Shown one piece after another: positions 33,476 to 41,835 of a DNA stretch of 64,000 nt. Position 1 is the stretch's first letter; the number at the start of each line of letters is the position of its first letter. The position numbers and the translations under genes are program-made. The DNA is from Terriglobia bacterium (GTDB lineage: Bacteria > Acidobacteriota > Terriglobia > Terriglobales > Acidobacteriaceae): assembly GCA_020073565.1 (NCBI GenBank), contig JAIQEY010000026.1, positions 21,594 to 85,593 on the forward strand, given 5' to 3'. The notes beneath the pieces were generated by a model. The model was not told the origin of the DNA. It saw only the letters and a program-made list of their open reading frames with translations, and ran no database searches.

Positions 33476-35888
33476 TGGCACCGAGGCGTACCTCTTCGAG
33501 TTGGTCCGCCAGATGAATGAGCGCGGCCACACCACCGCTCTCTTCAGCATGGACCACGGCCATCCCTCTGCCTTCACAGGTCGCAGTTACCGGATTCCGT
33601 ACCTTGACTTCAAGGACCGCAACGCTGGATTCCTGAAGAAGGCGCGCATGGCGGCCCACGCCCTCTACTCCCCATCGGCGCGCCGTGCCATGCATGCCTG
33701 CCTCGACGACTTTAGTCCCGATGTAGCCCACATTCGCGGAATCTACCATCACCTGTCGCCCTCGATTCTGTGGGAACTGAAGCAGCAGGGCGTTCCGGTG
33801 ATCTATCACGTGAATGATTTCAAGATTCTCTGTCCCACCTACAACCTGGTGGCCGACGGCCACGCCTGCGAGTCATGCAGCCGCGGTGCGTATTTCCATG
33901 CGCTCACCAAGGGTTGTTATGCCGGACCCCGCTCCAGTGCCGCCGTCCTCGTCGCCGAAGCCTACTTGCACAAATGGTTGCGAACTTACGAACGCTGCGT
34001 GGACCTGTTCCTAACTCCCAGCGAGTTCGTGTGCGACAAGCTGATCGCCGCCGGTTATCCGAAAGAACGTATCGAAGTGCTGCCGCATTTCCAGGCTCTG
34101 CCCTCCGAGGAATTGCTCGCGCCCGACGAGGGATATGTCCTCTACTTCGGTCGACTTTCACCTGAGAAGGGAGTGTACGAGCTTCTGCGCGCCATGGTGC
34201 GTCTGCCACACATTCCTCTGATCATCGCCGGCGATGGCCCGGAGCGTGACTGCCTGCAAGCACTGGCGCACGAACTGCACCTGAACAACGTCCAGTTCGC
34301 GGGCATGGTTCATGGCCCGCAACTGGAAAGGTTGATCGCCGGATGCAGGTTTTCTGTGTTCCCATCTCACGCCTACGAAACACTGGGAAAGTCGATTCTG
34401 GAGTCGTATGCCTGGGCGCGTCCGGTAGTAGCCACCGACCTGGGCTCACGCCGCGAACTGGTGGACAACGGTGTAACCGGAATACTCTACCGGCCGGGAG
34501 ATCGCGAAGAACTTGTTCACTCCATCGGATTTCTTTTCGAACGGAATGACCTGGTGGCGAAAATGGGTGCGGCCGCCCGCCGCCGGTTGCGGGACAAGCA
34601 TGATCCAGCCCGTCACATGGATGCGCTGCTTGAAATCTATTCCCGTCTCGCGCCCCGCAACAGGACTCTGGATTTCCCTGCAACCGCTCGCATTCCTCAC
34701 GCTGGAAAACACATTCGAGTCGCCTTTATCGGGGGACGCGGCCTGGTCTCCAAGTACAGCGGCATCGAGTCCTACTACGAGCAGGTTGGGCTGGAACTGG
34801 CACGCCTTGGCCACGAAGTCACCGTCTATTGCCGCAATTATTTCACTCCTCCGATGAGCGAACACAACGGTATGCGCGTGCGCCGCCTGCCTACTATCCG
34901 CTCCAAGCACCTGGAAACTGTGGTACACACTCTTCTAAGCACCGTGCACGCAATGTTTTCAGACTGCGACATCGTCCACTACCACTGCCTGGGACCAGCG
35001 TTGTTTTCCTTTCTTCCGCGGCTGGTGGGGGAAAAAACGGTCGTCACCGTGCAAGGTCTCGACTGGCAACGCCGCAAGTGGGGCTGGATCGCATCTCATG
35101 TGCTTCGCCTGGGAGAAGCGGCCGCCGTGGTCCTGCCTACCTCTACCATGGTCGTATCGCACACGCTGCAGCATTACTATTGGCAACAGTACCGGCGGCA
35201 AACTACGTATATCCCGAACGGCGCTGGTCAAGTCAGGCGCGTCACACCGCTGCAAATGGCCAAGTGGGACCTGCTGCCCGACAACTACGTCCTGTTCCTG
35301 GGAAGATTCTCGCCGGAAAAGAACTGTCATCTGTTGATCGACGCCTTCGAGCACCTCCGGACGGATATGAAGTTGGTGCTGGCCGGTGGATCGAGCCACT
35401 CCGACGCCTACGTCGAAAACTTGCGACGTCACCAGTCTAAGCAGATCCGCCTTTTGCCATGGACTTCGGGAGCGGATCTGGAGGAGTTGCTCTCCCACGC
35501 TGCCCTGTTCGTGCTTCCTTCGGACCTGGAAGGCCTGTCCCTCGCTCTCCTGGATGCCATGGCTGCCGGCGTCTGCGTGCTGACCAGTGACATCCCTGAG
35601 AACAATGAGGTGGTCGCGGGCGCCGGGTTCACCTTCCATCGCGGCGACCAGGCCGACCTGGAGCGCATGCTCGATCTGCTGGTCCGTAATCCTGAGCTTC
35701 GGCGCCAATCTGCCAACCGCGCTCAGAAGCGGATCCAGAGCGAATACGCCTGGCCTGTCATTGCGCGAGCCATCGAAAAGTCTTACTACGAACTGCTTGG
35801 CTGGGATCCTCAGGAAGCCGCCGAGGACTCTGCCGTCTGTGAACCCCCAGCCGAATCTGTGCCTCTGAGCCAGGCGCCTCTCGTCTGA
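33435..35888 (+). CDS. Tandem glycosyltransferase: two GT4 enzymes in one chain
   Basis: 817 aa with two complete GT-B enzymes. Module 1 (residues ~1-400): KYDYPFSGTEAYLFELVRQM, LYFGRLSPEKGVYELLRAM, IAGDGPERDCLQAL, FPSHAYETLGKSILESYA. Module 2 (~430-790): AFIGGRGLVSKYSGIESYYE, HYHCLGPALFSFLPRLVG, VLFLGRFSPEKNCHLLIDAF, LPSDLEGLSLALLDAMAAG. Both keep the E(x7)E donor-site region, so two consecutive linkages may be made by one protein. Module 1 has a CESCSRGAYFHALTKGC cysteine cluster typical of one GT4 subgroup. It overlaps the upstream GT4 gene by 41 bp. Confidence 0.88.
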   Translation: MRILYCNKYDYPFSGTEAYLFELVRQMNERGHTTALFSMDHGHPSAFTGRSYRIPYLDFKDRNAGFLKKARMAAHALYSPSARRAMHACLDDFSPDVAHIRGIYHHLSPSILWELKQQGVPVIYHVNDFKILCPTYNLVADGHACESCSRGAYFHALTKGCYAGPRSSAAVLVAEAYLHKWLRTYERCVDLFLTPSEFVCDKLIAAGYPKERIEVLPHFQALPSEELLAPDEGYVLYFGRLSPEKGVYELLRAMVRLPHIPLIIAGDGPERDCLQALAHELHLNNVQFAGMVHGPQLERLIAGCRFSVFPSHAYETLGKSILESYAWARPVVATDLGSRRELVDNGVTGILYRPGDREELVHSIGFLFERNDLVAKMGAAARRRLRDKHDPARHMDALLEIYSRLAPRNRTLDFPATARIPHAGKHIRVAFIGGRGLVSKYSGIESYYEQVGLELARLGHEVTVYCRNYFTPPMSEHNGMRVRRLPTIRSKHLETVVHTLLSTVHAMFSDCDIVHYHCLGPALFSFLPRLVGEKTVVTVQGLDWQRRKWGWIASHVLRLGEAAAVVLPTSTMVVSHTLQHYYWQQYRRQTTYIPNGAGQVRRVTPLQMAKWDLLPDNYVLFLGRFSPEKNCHLLIDAFEHLRTDMKLVLAGGSSHSDAYVENLRRHQSKQIRLLPWTSGADLEELLSHAALFVLPSDLEGLSLALLDAMAAGVCVLTSDIPENNEVVAGAGFTFHRGDQADLERMLDLLVRNPELRRQSANRAQKRIQSEYAWPVIARAIEKSYYELLGWDPQEAAEDSAVCEPPAESVPLSQAPLV

Positions 35889-35916
35889 CCCAGAGGCTAC
35901 CCCACCAGCGCCAAGA

Positions 35917-36140
35917 GTTTTTGGGCAGAGCAGCGCTTCAGAGCCCGCGGAAAGACTCCCGGTTTGTATCAGGGCATCGCATTGCAACTTGCGGGGAAAC
36001 TCTGACTCGCGCAGGTTTTGGGAGGGCACGACTTCACAGCCTGCGGAAAAACTCCTGTTTCGTATCAGGGCATCGCTTTAGCGGTGCCACAAGTCGTTTG
36101 TTCTCAACCGCCCCTTTAGGGGCTGCCGTTGCGGATTCGC
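35917..36140. repeat. Direct ~62-bp repeat and extended dispersed repeat copy
   Basis: Two direct copies 98 bp apart, at 35917-35980 and 36015-36076. They share (T)TTTTGGG, GCGCTTCA/ACGACTTCACAG, CGGAAA and TATCAGGGCATCGC. The second copy continues through CCCCTTTAGGGGCTGCCGTT (~36110). The extended part matches the reverse complement of 51838-51950. It occupies the gap between the glycosyltransferase fusion and the truncated ahpD. Confidence 0.75.
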
Positions 36141-36225
36141 CTTCTTCCGCAGCCGGGTTCACTCAGCGCGAGAATTTCGAAGCCGCGAGGAGTCCATTGC
36201 GCGGCAGGATTTCATTCGAGGTTTT

Positions 36226-36555
36226 ATGACTCTCAACGAACTTCTGGACACCGTCCCCGCCTACGCGAAAGACTTGAAGCTGAATCTGTCGACCCTGGTG
36301 CAGCAACAGGAACTGAACGACCAGCAAATCCGGGGAACGCTAGTGGCCTCAGCCGTGGCGTCGCGCAACCCGCAACTGATTCAGGCGGTGCTCGCGGAAG
36401 CCACTTCCCATCTTTCTCCGCCAGCTCTTGAAGCCGCGAAGAGTGCGGCCGCCGTCATGGGCATGAACAATATCTACTACCGTTTTCAGCACCTGACGAA
36501 GAACGAGAAAAACGCAACCTTGCCGGCCCGTCTGCGCGCTTTTGGGACAGTCTAG
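36226..36555 (+). pseudogene. Truncated alkyl hydroperoxide reductase AhpD-like gene
   Basis: The 109-aa frame matches the first ~60% of the AhpD-like carboxymuconolactone decarboxylase family: TLNELLDTVPAYAKDLKLNL, SAVASRNPQLIQAVLAEA, AKSAAAVMGMNNIYYRF, LPARLRAF. Intact relatives (~175 aa) continue into the domain with the catalytic CxxC. Here the frame stops just after LPARLR, and the following DNA is the dispersed repeat at 36571. Without CxxC the product cannot reduce peroxide, so it is most likely a remnant. It was presumably part of an ahpC-ahpD pair, but no ahpC is present. Confidence 0.8.
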
Positions 36556-36570
36556 TGGCCTGGAATGCCC

Positions 36571-36741
36571 CGAGAATCCAGCCCCGGAGGGGCGAACGAA
36601 CTTAGCCCAGCGCTTCAGCGCTGGGGAAAGTGGAACAGAAGACGCAAGTCCCGGAGGGACGACCGAGTTCTCACGCACACACTTCAGCGCTGCGATAGAG
36701 CCTTTGTTTCCATTGGCGGCTCCAGCCGCTGAGGTCAACAT
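36571..36741. repeat. Dispersed modular repeat, copy 1
   Basis: ~170-bp element built of short palindromes: CCCCGGAGGGG, AGCCCAGCGCTTCAGCGCTG, AAGTCCCGGAGGGACGACCG, GAGTTCTCACGCACACACTT, and CGGCTCCAGCCGCTGAGGTC. The first ~125 bp match the reverse complement of 54895-55020 almost base for base. The last part matches the reverse complement of 59972-60020. It begins 15 bp after the premature stop of ahpD. Confidence 0.82.
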
Positions 36742-36829
36742 ATCGGTCGCGAAATAGTTTTTCCGCGGCCTGTTCAGTCGTGCCGCAAAGTTGTTGAGAA
36801 TGTGTCCGCGCTTTAGCGCCCGTTGGGCA

Positions 36830-37681
36830 TTAGTGCAGCTTGAATTCGACGGCAATCGTCGTTTCGACTTCCGCCGGTTTGCCGTCGACCTGATAGGGCT
36901 CGAATTTCCAGGACTGTACGGCGTCGGCCGCGGACTGAGCGAGCAAATCGGCTCCGCTAATTGCGCGCACCCGCCTGACCGTTCCATCTGCGCCAATCAC
37001 CGCGTCCAGAACGACCATCCCCTGTTTTCCGGCCCGGCGGGCTGCTTCCGGATAGACCGGCCTTTCCTTGTACACAATCCGTTTCTCCATGATCTCCGGA
37101 GAAACTCTCAGCGATCCCAACTCCGCCACAGAGGAGGCCTGCGCCTCGAGTTCGTTCCACGACCTCTGCCACTGCCACCACGCAAGACCGGTCAAGAACA
37201 CCATGACGGCCGCGAGCGCGTAGAACCGGCGCAGCCAGACTCGAATCCCGCGGATGCGCCGTTCGCTGACTGCGGCGGCGGCAGCTGAAACTGCCTTCGG
37301 ACCTTCCCTCTTTTTGGAAACTTGCGCTGGCTGCCCAGCGACGCGGCCCTGCCAGTAGCGGATCATTTCCCGCTGCTCCAGGGGCAAGCCAACAAACTGA
37401 AGCCCGCAACGCAGCCGCTCCTGGTAGCGCACTAGAACTCGCGAGCGCACCGGGACGCCAAGGTTCGGAAGCCGTATCTCCACGGCAACCTGCTGGTCCG
37501 GAACCAGCTCTCCGGCGATGATGGCGCCAACACCAGTCTCACTGACATCCGTGCAGCGGCCGGGCAGGGTTTCGGGAAGCCCCAGTTGCAGCGCGACCAC
37601 ATCCAGGGACACATGAACGGGCAGGCGGCGAGAGGCGCGCCGTTCTTTCTTCTTCAGAGCCAGCAAGGGAGCTGCACTCAT
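36830..37681 (-). CDS. PilZ domain - transmembrane helix - TonB C-terminal domain protein
   Basis: 283 aa. The PilZ domain (residues ~10-105) keeps both c-di-GMP motifs, RxxxR in RRASRRLPVHV and DxSxxG in CTDVSETGVG. A basic linker leads to one TM helix (ALAAVMVFLTGLAWWQW, ~165-185). The periplasmic part ends in a TonB_C domain (VYPEAARRAGKQGMVVLDAV, SAADAVQSWKFEPYQVDGKP). It could transmit cytoplasmic c-di-GMP binding to a periplasmic or outer-membrane partner. The start at ATG 37681 is supported by GGAGG 7 nt upstream. Confidence 0.87.
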   Translation of the reverse strand: MSAAPLLALKKKERRASRRLPVHVSLDVVALQLGLPETLPGRCTDVSETGVGAIIAGELVPDQQVAVEIRLPNLGVPVRSRVLVRYQERLRCGLQFVGLPLEQREMIRYWQGRVAGQPAQVSKKREGPKAVSAAAAAVSERRIRGIRVWLRRFYALAAVMVFLTGLAWWQWQRSWNELEAQASSVAELGSLRVSPEIMEKRIVYKERPVYPEAARRAGKQGMVVLDAVIGADGTVRRVRAISGADLLAQSAADAVQSWKFEPYQVDGKPAEVETTIAVEFKLH

Positions 37682-37805
37682 CCGATCGCCTCCGCAGGGA
37701 TTGAACACCTTCTGGTCTTGCAGCTGGATCAAAGACGAATGCGGCGCTTCATGAAAAATATCTCCAAGAGTATAACGGAAATGCAGGAATAGTGGTCCTC
37801 AGCTC

Positions 37806-38510
37806 ATGATTCACATCCGGCCGCAAGACAAGGTTTTTGTTCTTACTGGGTCAGGTGTCAGTGCCGAGAGTGGCATCCCCACCTTTCGCGGGGTGGGTGG
37901 CCTGTGGCGCAATTATCGCATCGAAGAGGTTGCATCCCCTGATGCCTGGGCACAGGATCCCGCACTGGTCTGGGATTTCTACTCTATGCGTCGGAGCGTT
38001 GCTGCCCGTGCCAAGCCCAATCCCGCGCATCTCGCGCTCGCCGATCTGGAGAAGAGGCTGGCGGACCGCTTGTTTCTCTGCACCCAGAACGTGGACAACC
38101 TCCACGAACAAGCGGGATCGCGCCACGTTCTTCACATGCACGGCGAGCTTTTCAAGAGCCGCTGCGACACTTGCCGGCGGTCGCCGTTCCCCGATGACTC
38201 CAGCTACGAAGGCCCAGCGCAGATACCGCGCTGCCAATGCGGAGGCAAAATCCGCCCGCACATCTGCTGGTTCGGGGAAGTACCCTACGAACTGGACCGC
38301 ATCTTTGCGGCGTTGCGCCATTGCACAGTGTTCGCCGCCGTGGGAACATCCGGTGTGGTGGAGCCGGCCGCCAGCTTCGTCGCCCAGGTCCGTGGACGCG
38401 CACGCACCTACTACGTGGGTCCGGAAGAGCCCGTCAACGCTTCAGACTTCGACCAGTGCTTTCAGGCGAAAGCGGGAAAGATCCTGCCAACTCTGTTCGC
38501 ACTCGCCTAG
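37806..38510 (+). CDS. cobB: Sirtuin NAD-dependent deacylase, class III (CobB/SIRT5-like)
   Basis: 234 aa. The NAD loop TGSGVSAESGIPTFRG, TQNVDNLHEQAGS, the catalytic His in LHMHGELF, and zinc ligands C120/C123 and C143/C145 (RCDTCRR, RCQCGG). Y59 and R62 in DFYSMRR match the YxxR signature of class III sirtuins, which prefer succinyl-, malonyl- or glutaryl-lysine over acetyl-lysine. AVGTSGVVEPAA holds the distal NAD site. Single gene; no obvious partner. Confidence 0.9.
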   Translation: MIHIRPQDKVFVLTGSGVSAESGIPTFRGVGGLWRNYRIEEVASPDAWAQDPALVWDFYSMRRSVAARAKPNPAHLALADLEKRLADRLFLCTQNVDNLHEQAGSRHVLHMHGELFKSRCDTCRRSPFPDDSSYEGPAQIPRCQCGGKIRPHICWFGEVPYELDRIFAALRHCTVFAAVGTSGVVEPAASFVAQVRGRARTYYVGPEEPVNASDFDQCFQAKAGKILPTLFALA

Positions 38511-38533
38511 AACTACCGTGCCCTCCCGGCCCT

Positions 38534-38598
38534 GTCATGCTGAGCGAGGATTGAGCTTCGCCAAAGCGAAGCTCAACCGCAGTCGAAGCATCCCTACA
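38534..38598. repeat. Hairpin repeat after the sirtuin gene
   Basis: TGTCATGCTGAGCGAGGATT, then an 11-bp hairpin TTGAGCTTCGC / GCGAAGCTCAA, then CCGCAGTCGAAGCATCCCTA. This resembles a repeat (CATGCTGAGCGA...GTCGAAGCATC) that I recall from acidobacterial and other soil genomes. It could also act as a terminator for the sirtuin gene, but has no T-tract. Confidence 0.55.
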
Positions 38599-38614
38599 TG
38601 ATAAACAGACCCAA

Positions 38615-38830
38615 CTAGTCGATGAGGCGGGAGATACAGCTGATGTAGACGCAACTCTTGTCAGTATTGATTTCATTGAGTCGGACTACTTCCGCTTCCG
38701 CTGCCTCTTTTGACCTGGACACCTTGACCACCATAATGTGATTTCCCGGATACTGTTCATCGAAGGGAAAGTCAACCCTGACAACCGCGTACACGTGCGA
38801 GAATTTCAAATGAGGTTGATCAAGTGCCAA
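38615..38830 (-). CDS. Small hypothetical protein downstream of polA
   Basis: 71 aa with balanced protein-like composition: HLKFSHVYAVVRVDFPFDEQ, HIMVVKVSRSKEAAEAEVVR, LNEINTDKSCVYISCISRL. The start is TTG 38830, supported by a strong GGAGGT 6 nt upstream. It begins 28 bp after the polA stop and is likely in the same transcript. Predicted alpha/beta; no family recognised. Confidence 0.68.
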   Translation of the reverse strand: MALDQPHLKFSHVYAVVRVDFPFDEQYPGNHIMVVKVSRSKEAAEAEVVRLNEINTDKSCVYISCISRLID

Positions 38831-38857
38831 TTCGTACCTCCGCAGCGCTCCCGCCGC

Positions 38858-41716
38858 TCACTCCAGATCCCGCCAATTAGGTCCCACCCCGATCTCCACC
38901 AGCAAAGGCACCGCCAGCGTATGCGCATTCTCCATATGTCCACGAACCAGCGCCTTCATCACGTCCACTTCGTCTTCTGGAACCTCGAACACCAATTCAT
39001 CGTGGACCTGCAGCGTCATGCGCGATTTGAGCCCGCGCTTGCGGATCTCCTCGTCGATCCGGATCATGGCCAGCTTGATTAGATCCGCAGCCGTCCCCTG
39101 CAGCGGAGTATTCACCGCCGTGCGCTCGGCAAAACCGCGCAGGTTAGGGTTCTTGCTGTTCATGTCCGGGATGGGTCGAACGCGCCCAAACAACGTCGTG
39201 ACTTTCTGCTCGCGGCGCGCCTGCTCGAGCGTGGCATCGATGAAAGCGCGGACGCCTTCATATTTTTCGAAGTAGGCGTCGATAAATTTCTTTGCCTCGC
39301 CGGTAGTGATGCCCAACTGCTGCGAAAGCCCGAACGCCGACAAGCCGTAAACAATGCCAAAGTTCACTACCTTCGCATGGCGCCGGTGGTCGGCCGTGAC
39401 CATTAACGGCGGCACGCCAAAGACCTGCGATGCGGTCAGCGTGTGGATGTCGTCCCCGCGCCGGAACGCTTCCACCAGCAGCTTGTCTTTCGAAAAATGT
39501 GCCAAAAGCCGCAGTTCGATCTGCGAGTAGTCCGCCGCCAGCAGCACGTGCCCCGGCTCCGCGATGAACGCCGCGCGAATTTCCCGCCCTAGCTCGGTTC
39601 GAATCGGAATGTTCTGCAGATTCGGATTCACCGATGACAACCGCCCTGTTGCCGTTCCCGTCTGCCCGAACGTGGTGTGCAGACGCCCGCTCTGACTGCG
39701 AATCAGCGCCGGCAAAGCATCCACGTAGGTCGACTTCAACTTGGTCAGCTGGCGATACTCCAGAACCAGCCGCGGAACCTCGTGCTCTTCGGCCAGACCT
39801 TCCAGCACATCCACTGCTGTCGAAATCTTCTTTCCCTTGCCGTATTTCACCGGCATGGGCAAGCCCATTTTGTTAAACAGCACATCGCCCAGTTGCTTGG
39901 GCGAATTGATGTTGAAGTCGAGGCCACAACGCTGGTAGATATCCTGCGCCTTCGCTTCCGCGGCCCGCTGCAATTTCTCCGACATCTGCGACAATGCCGC
40001 TGTGTCAATTTTCACGCCCGCATCTTCCATGCGCGCCAGCACCGGCACCAGCGGAGCGTCGATGTCTTCATATACCGGCGTCAGGCCCTGCTCCTCCACA
40101 TCTTTACGCAGAGCCGTCGCGAGCCTGCCCGTTACGTCGGCTGCCTCCGCCCGATTACCGCTCATCTTCAGATTGAATCTGCGCAGCGCAACTTCCGAAA
40201 GCGAATGCGACGAGTACGTTGGATTGAGCAAGTAGGAATACAACATCGGGTCGTGCCGCACTCCAGCCAGCGCGATTCCCTGCGCAGAAAAATCGTGCAG
40301 CGCCGATTTCCAGTCGTGAATCACTTTTGGCGTTGCCGCATCCTCGAGCAGCCTTTTCACGCGATCTGCGAGTGCCGCATCCTGAAGGACCACCATCGCC
40401 GCCGAGCCGGGCCCAACCGAAATAGCAATCTGCCTCAGCGCCGCCGCGCTCTCGCCCTCCTCGGCCACCGGTTGCAGTGGCAAGAGTCCAGTCTGCGCCG
40501 GTTGCGAATCTTCCTCGTCTTCTTCGACAGCTTCGGTATGATCGGGAGGAATCGCAATCGCAACCGAATCCCGCCCTAGCACGTATTCGTCGAATTCGGA
40601 CACCGACCGGATCTCGCGGTAGTCTCCCGCCTTCACTTCGACCACCGGCAGAATCTCTTTCAACAGTGAGGTGAACTCGAGTTCGGTGAACAACGAACGC
40701 AGCGCATCCAGATCTGGCTCTCCCGCCTTCATCGACGCCACATCCAGCTCAACTGGAACGTTGGTATCAATCGTCACCAGCTGCTTGCTCGCAAGAATCG
40801 TGTCGCGATTGTTTTGTAGCGACTCGCGATAAGTCTTCTTCTCGACCTCGGCTGCACGTTCCAACGCCTGCTCCACGCTGCCAAAGCGCTGGATGATCTC
40901 GACCGACCCCTTATCCCCAATCCCCGGCGCTCCCGGAATGTTGTCGATCGCATCGCCGCGCAGGGCCATCACGTCGACCACCTGCTCCGGAGGAACGCCC
41001 AGAATCTCCGTGACCTTCGCCGCATCGCAAATCAGGTTGTCCTTCGGCGGATTCAACACCTGCACCTTGTCGTTGACCAGTTGCAACATGTCCTTGTCGC
41101 TCGACACCACAAACACCGGATACGACTCCGCCGCCGCTTTTCGCGCCAGCGTCCCGATCAAGTCGTCAGCCTCGTAGTTCTCCATCCCCAGAATCGGAAT
41201 GCGATATCCCTCGAGCGCCTGCCGGATGTACGGAATCTGCTGCGCGAGGTCGGGCGGCATCTCGGCGCGATTCGCCTTGTAGCCGCCATACTCCACTTCT
41301 TTCCACGTCTGGGTTTTGCCGTCGAACTTGCGAATCGCGGTGATCGCTTCCGCCTGCTGATCGCGAAAGGTACGCGCGCCCACGTCAAAGACCGCAGCCA
41401 GATACTCCGGCGAAAAATCATCGCGCAGCTTGCGCAGCATATTCACGAAAACGTACGTGGCGGCGGTAGGAACCCCTGTCTTAGTCGACATCGGCCGCTG
41501 CCGTGCCATCGCGTGATAAGCGCGGAAGATAAACGACATCGTATCGATCAGGAAGATGCGGCCCTTGCCCGAGGCGGGAGCAAGCTGCAGTTTCGGACTG
41601 CCTGGCCGAGACGTTTCTTTAGGCTCAGCCAAAGGGTTCAACGAAGATTTCTTCTTAGGCGGCAACCCGCCAAGTTTATCAGGCAGAGGTAGCGCCGGCG
41701 CACCGCCGGCTTCCAA
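38858..41716 (-). CDS. polA: DNA polymerase I
   Basis: Up to 952 aa. The N-terminal 5' nuclease has FLIDTMSFIFRAYHAMARQR, YEADDLIGTLA, SSDKDMLQLV, GIGDKG. The 3'-5' exonuclease fold region (~380-560) lacks the DxE motif I (SVAIAIPPDHTEA instead), so proofreading is probably lost. The polymerase domain is complete: ADYSQIELRLLAHFS, RRHAKVVNFGIVYGLSAFG, MTLQVHDELVFEVP. No ATG lies upstream of the essential LIDTMSF: the frame opens at TTG 41716 inside a palindromic repeat, and an internal TTG or another start is possible. Confidence 0.92.
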   Translation of the reverse strand: MEAGGAPALPLPDKLGGLPPKKKSSLNPLAEPKETSRPGSPKLQLAPASGKGRIFLIDTMSFIFRAYHAMARQRPMSTKTGVPTAATYVFVNMLRKLRDDFSPEYLAAVFDVGARTFRDQQAEAITAIRKFDGKTQTWKEVEYGGYKANRAEMPPDLAQQIPYIRQALEGYRIPILGMENYEADDLIGTLARKAAAESYPVFVVSSDKDMLQLVNDKVQVLNPPKDNLICDAAKVTEILGVPPEQVVDVMALRGDAIDNIPGAPGIGDKGSVEIIQRFGSVEQALERAAEVEKKTYRESLQNNRDTILASKQLVTIDTNVPVELDVASMKAGEPDLDALRSLFTELEFTSLLKEILPVVEVKAGDYREIRSVSEFDEYVLGRDSVAIAIPPDHTEAVEEDEEDSQPAQTGLLPLQPVAEEGESAAALRQIAISVGPGSAAMVVLQDAALADRVKRLLEDAATPKVIHDWKSALHDFSAQGIALAGVRHDPMLYSYLLNPTYSSHSLSEVALRRFNLKMSGNRAEAADVTGRLATALRKDVEEQGLTPVYEDIDAPLVPVLARMEDAGVKIDTAALSQMSEKLQRAAEAKAQDIYQRCGLDFNINSPKQLGDVLFNKMGLPMPVKYGKGKKISTAVDVLEGLAEEHEVPRLVLEYRQLTKLKSTYVDALPALIRSQSGRLHTTFGQTGTATGRLSSVNPNLQNIPIRTELGREIRAAFIAEPGHVLLAADYSQIELRLLAHFSKDKLLVEAFRRGDDIHTLTASQVFGVPPLMVTADHRRHAKVVNFGIVYGLSAFGLSQQLGITTGEAKKFIDAYFEKYEGVRAFIDATLEQARREQKVTTLFGRVRPIPDMNSKNPNLRGFAERTAVNTPLQGTAADLIKLAMIRIDEEIRKRGLKSRMTLQVHDELVFEVPEDEVDVMKALVRGHMENAHTLAVPLLVEIGVGPNWRDLE
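41689..41712. repeat. GC-rich palindrome, type B, at the polA 5' end
   Basis: GTAGCGCCGGCG - CAC - CGCCGGCTTCC, i.e. arms GCGCCGGCG and CGCCGGC. It is read in frame as the first codons of the polA reading frame (EAGGAPALPL). Closely similar to the elements at 52000-52013 and 5663-5690. Confidence 0.7.
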
Positions 41717-41729
41717 TCATCCCCCTAAA

Positions 41730-41757
41730 TGCCAAGCCCGCAATGCCAAGTGCCAAC
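41730..41757. repeat. Heptanucleotide repeat between polA and the deacetylase gene
   Basis: Four 7-bp units, TGCCAAG, CCCGCAA (degenerate), TGCCAAG, TGCCAAC. Same period and TGCNAAN pattern as the arrays at 18203 and 41801. Confidence 0.65.
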
Positions 41758-41800
41758 CAATCGCCACCCGCGTATGATAAGGGGTTTGCCGCCCTCGCCC

Positions 41801-41835
41801 GGCTTAGTGCTGAATGCTGAGTGCTGAATGCTGCC
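41801..41835. repeat. Heptanucleotide repeat overlapping the deacetylase start codon
   Basis: Units GGCTTAG, TGCTGAA, TGCTGAG, TGCTGAA, TGCTGCC. The ATG of the downstream gene is made by the last A of one unit and the TG of the next, exactly as at the cca gene. Confidence 0.82.
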
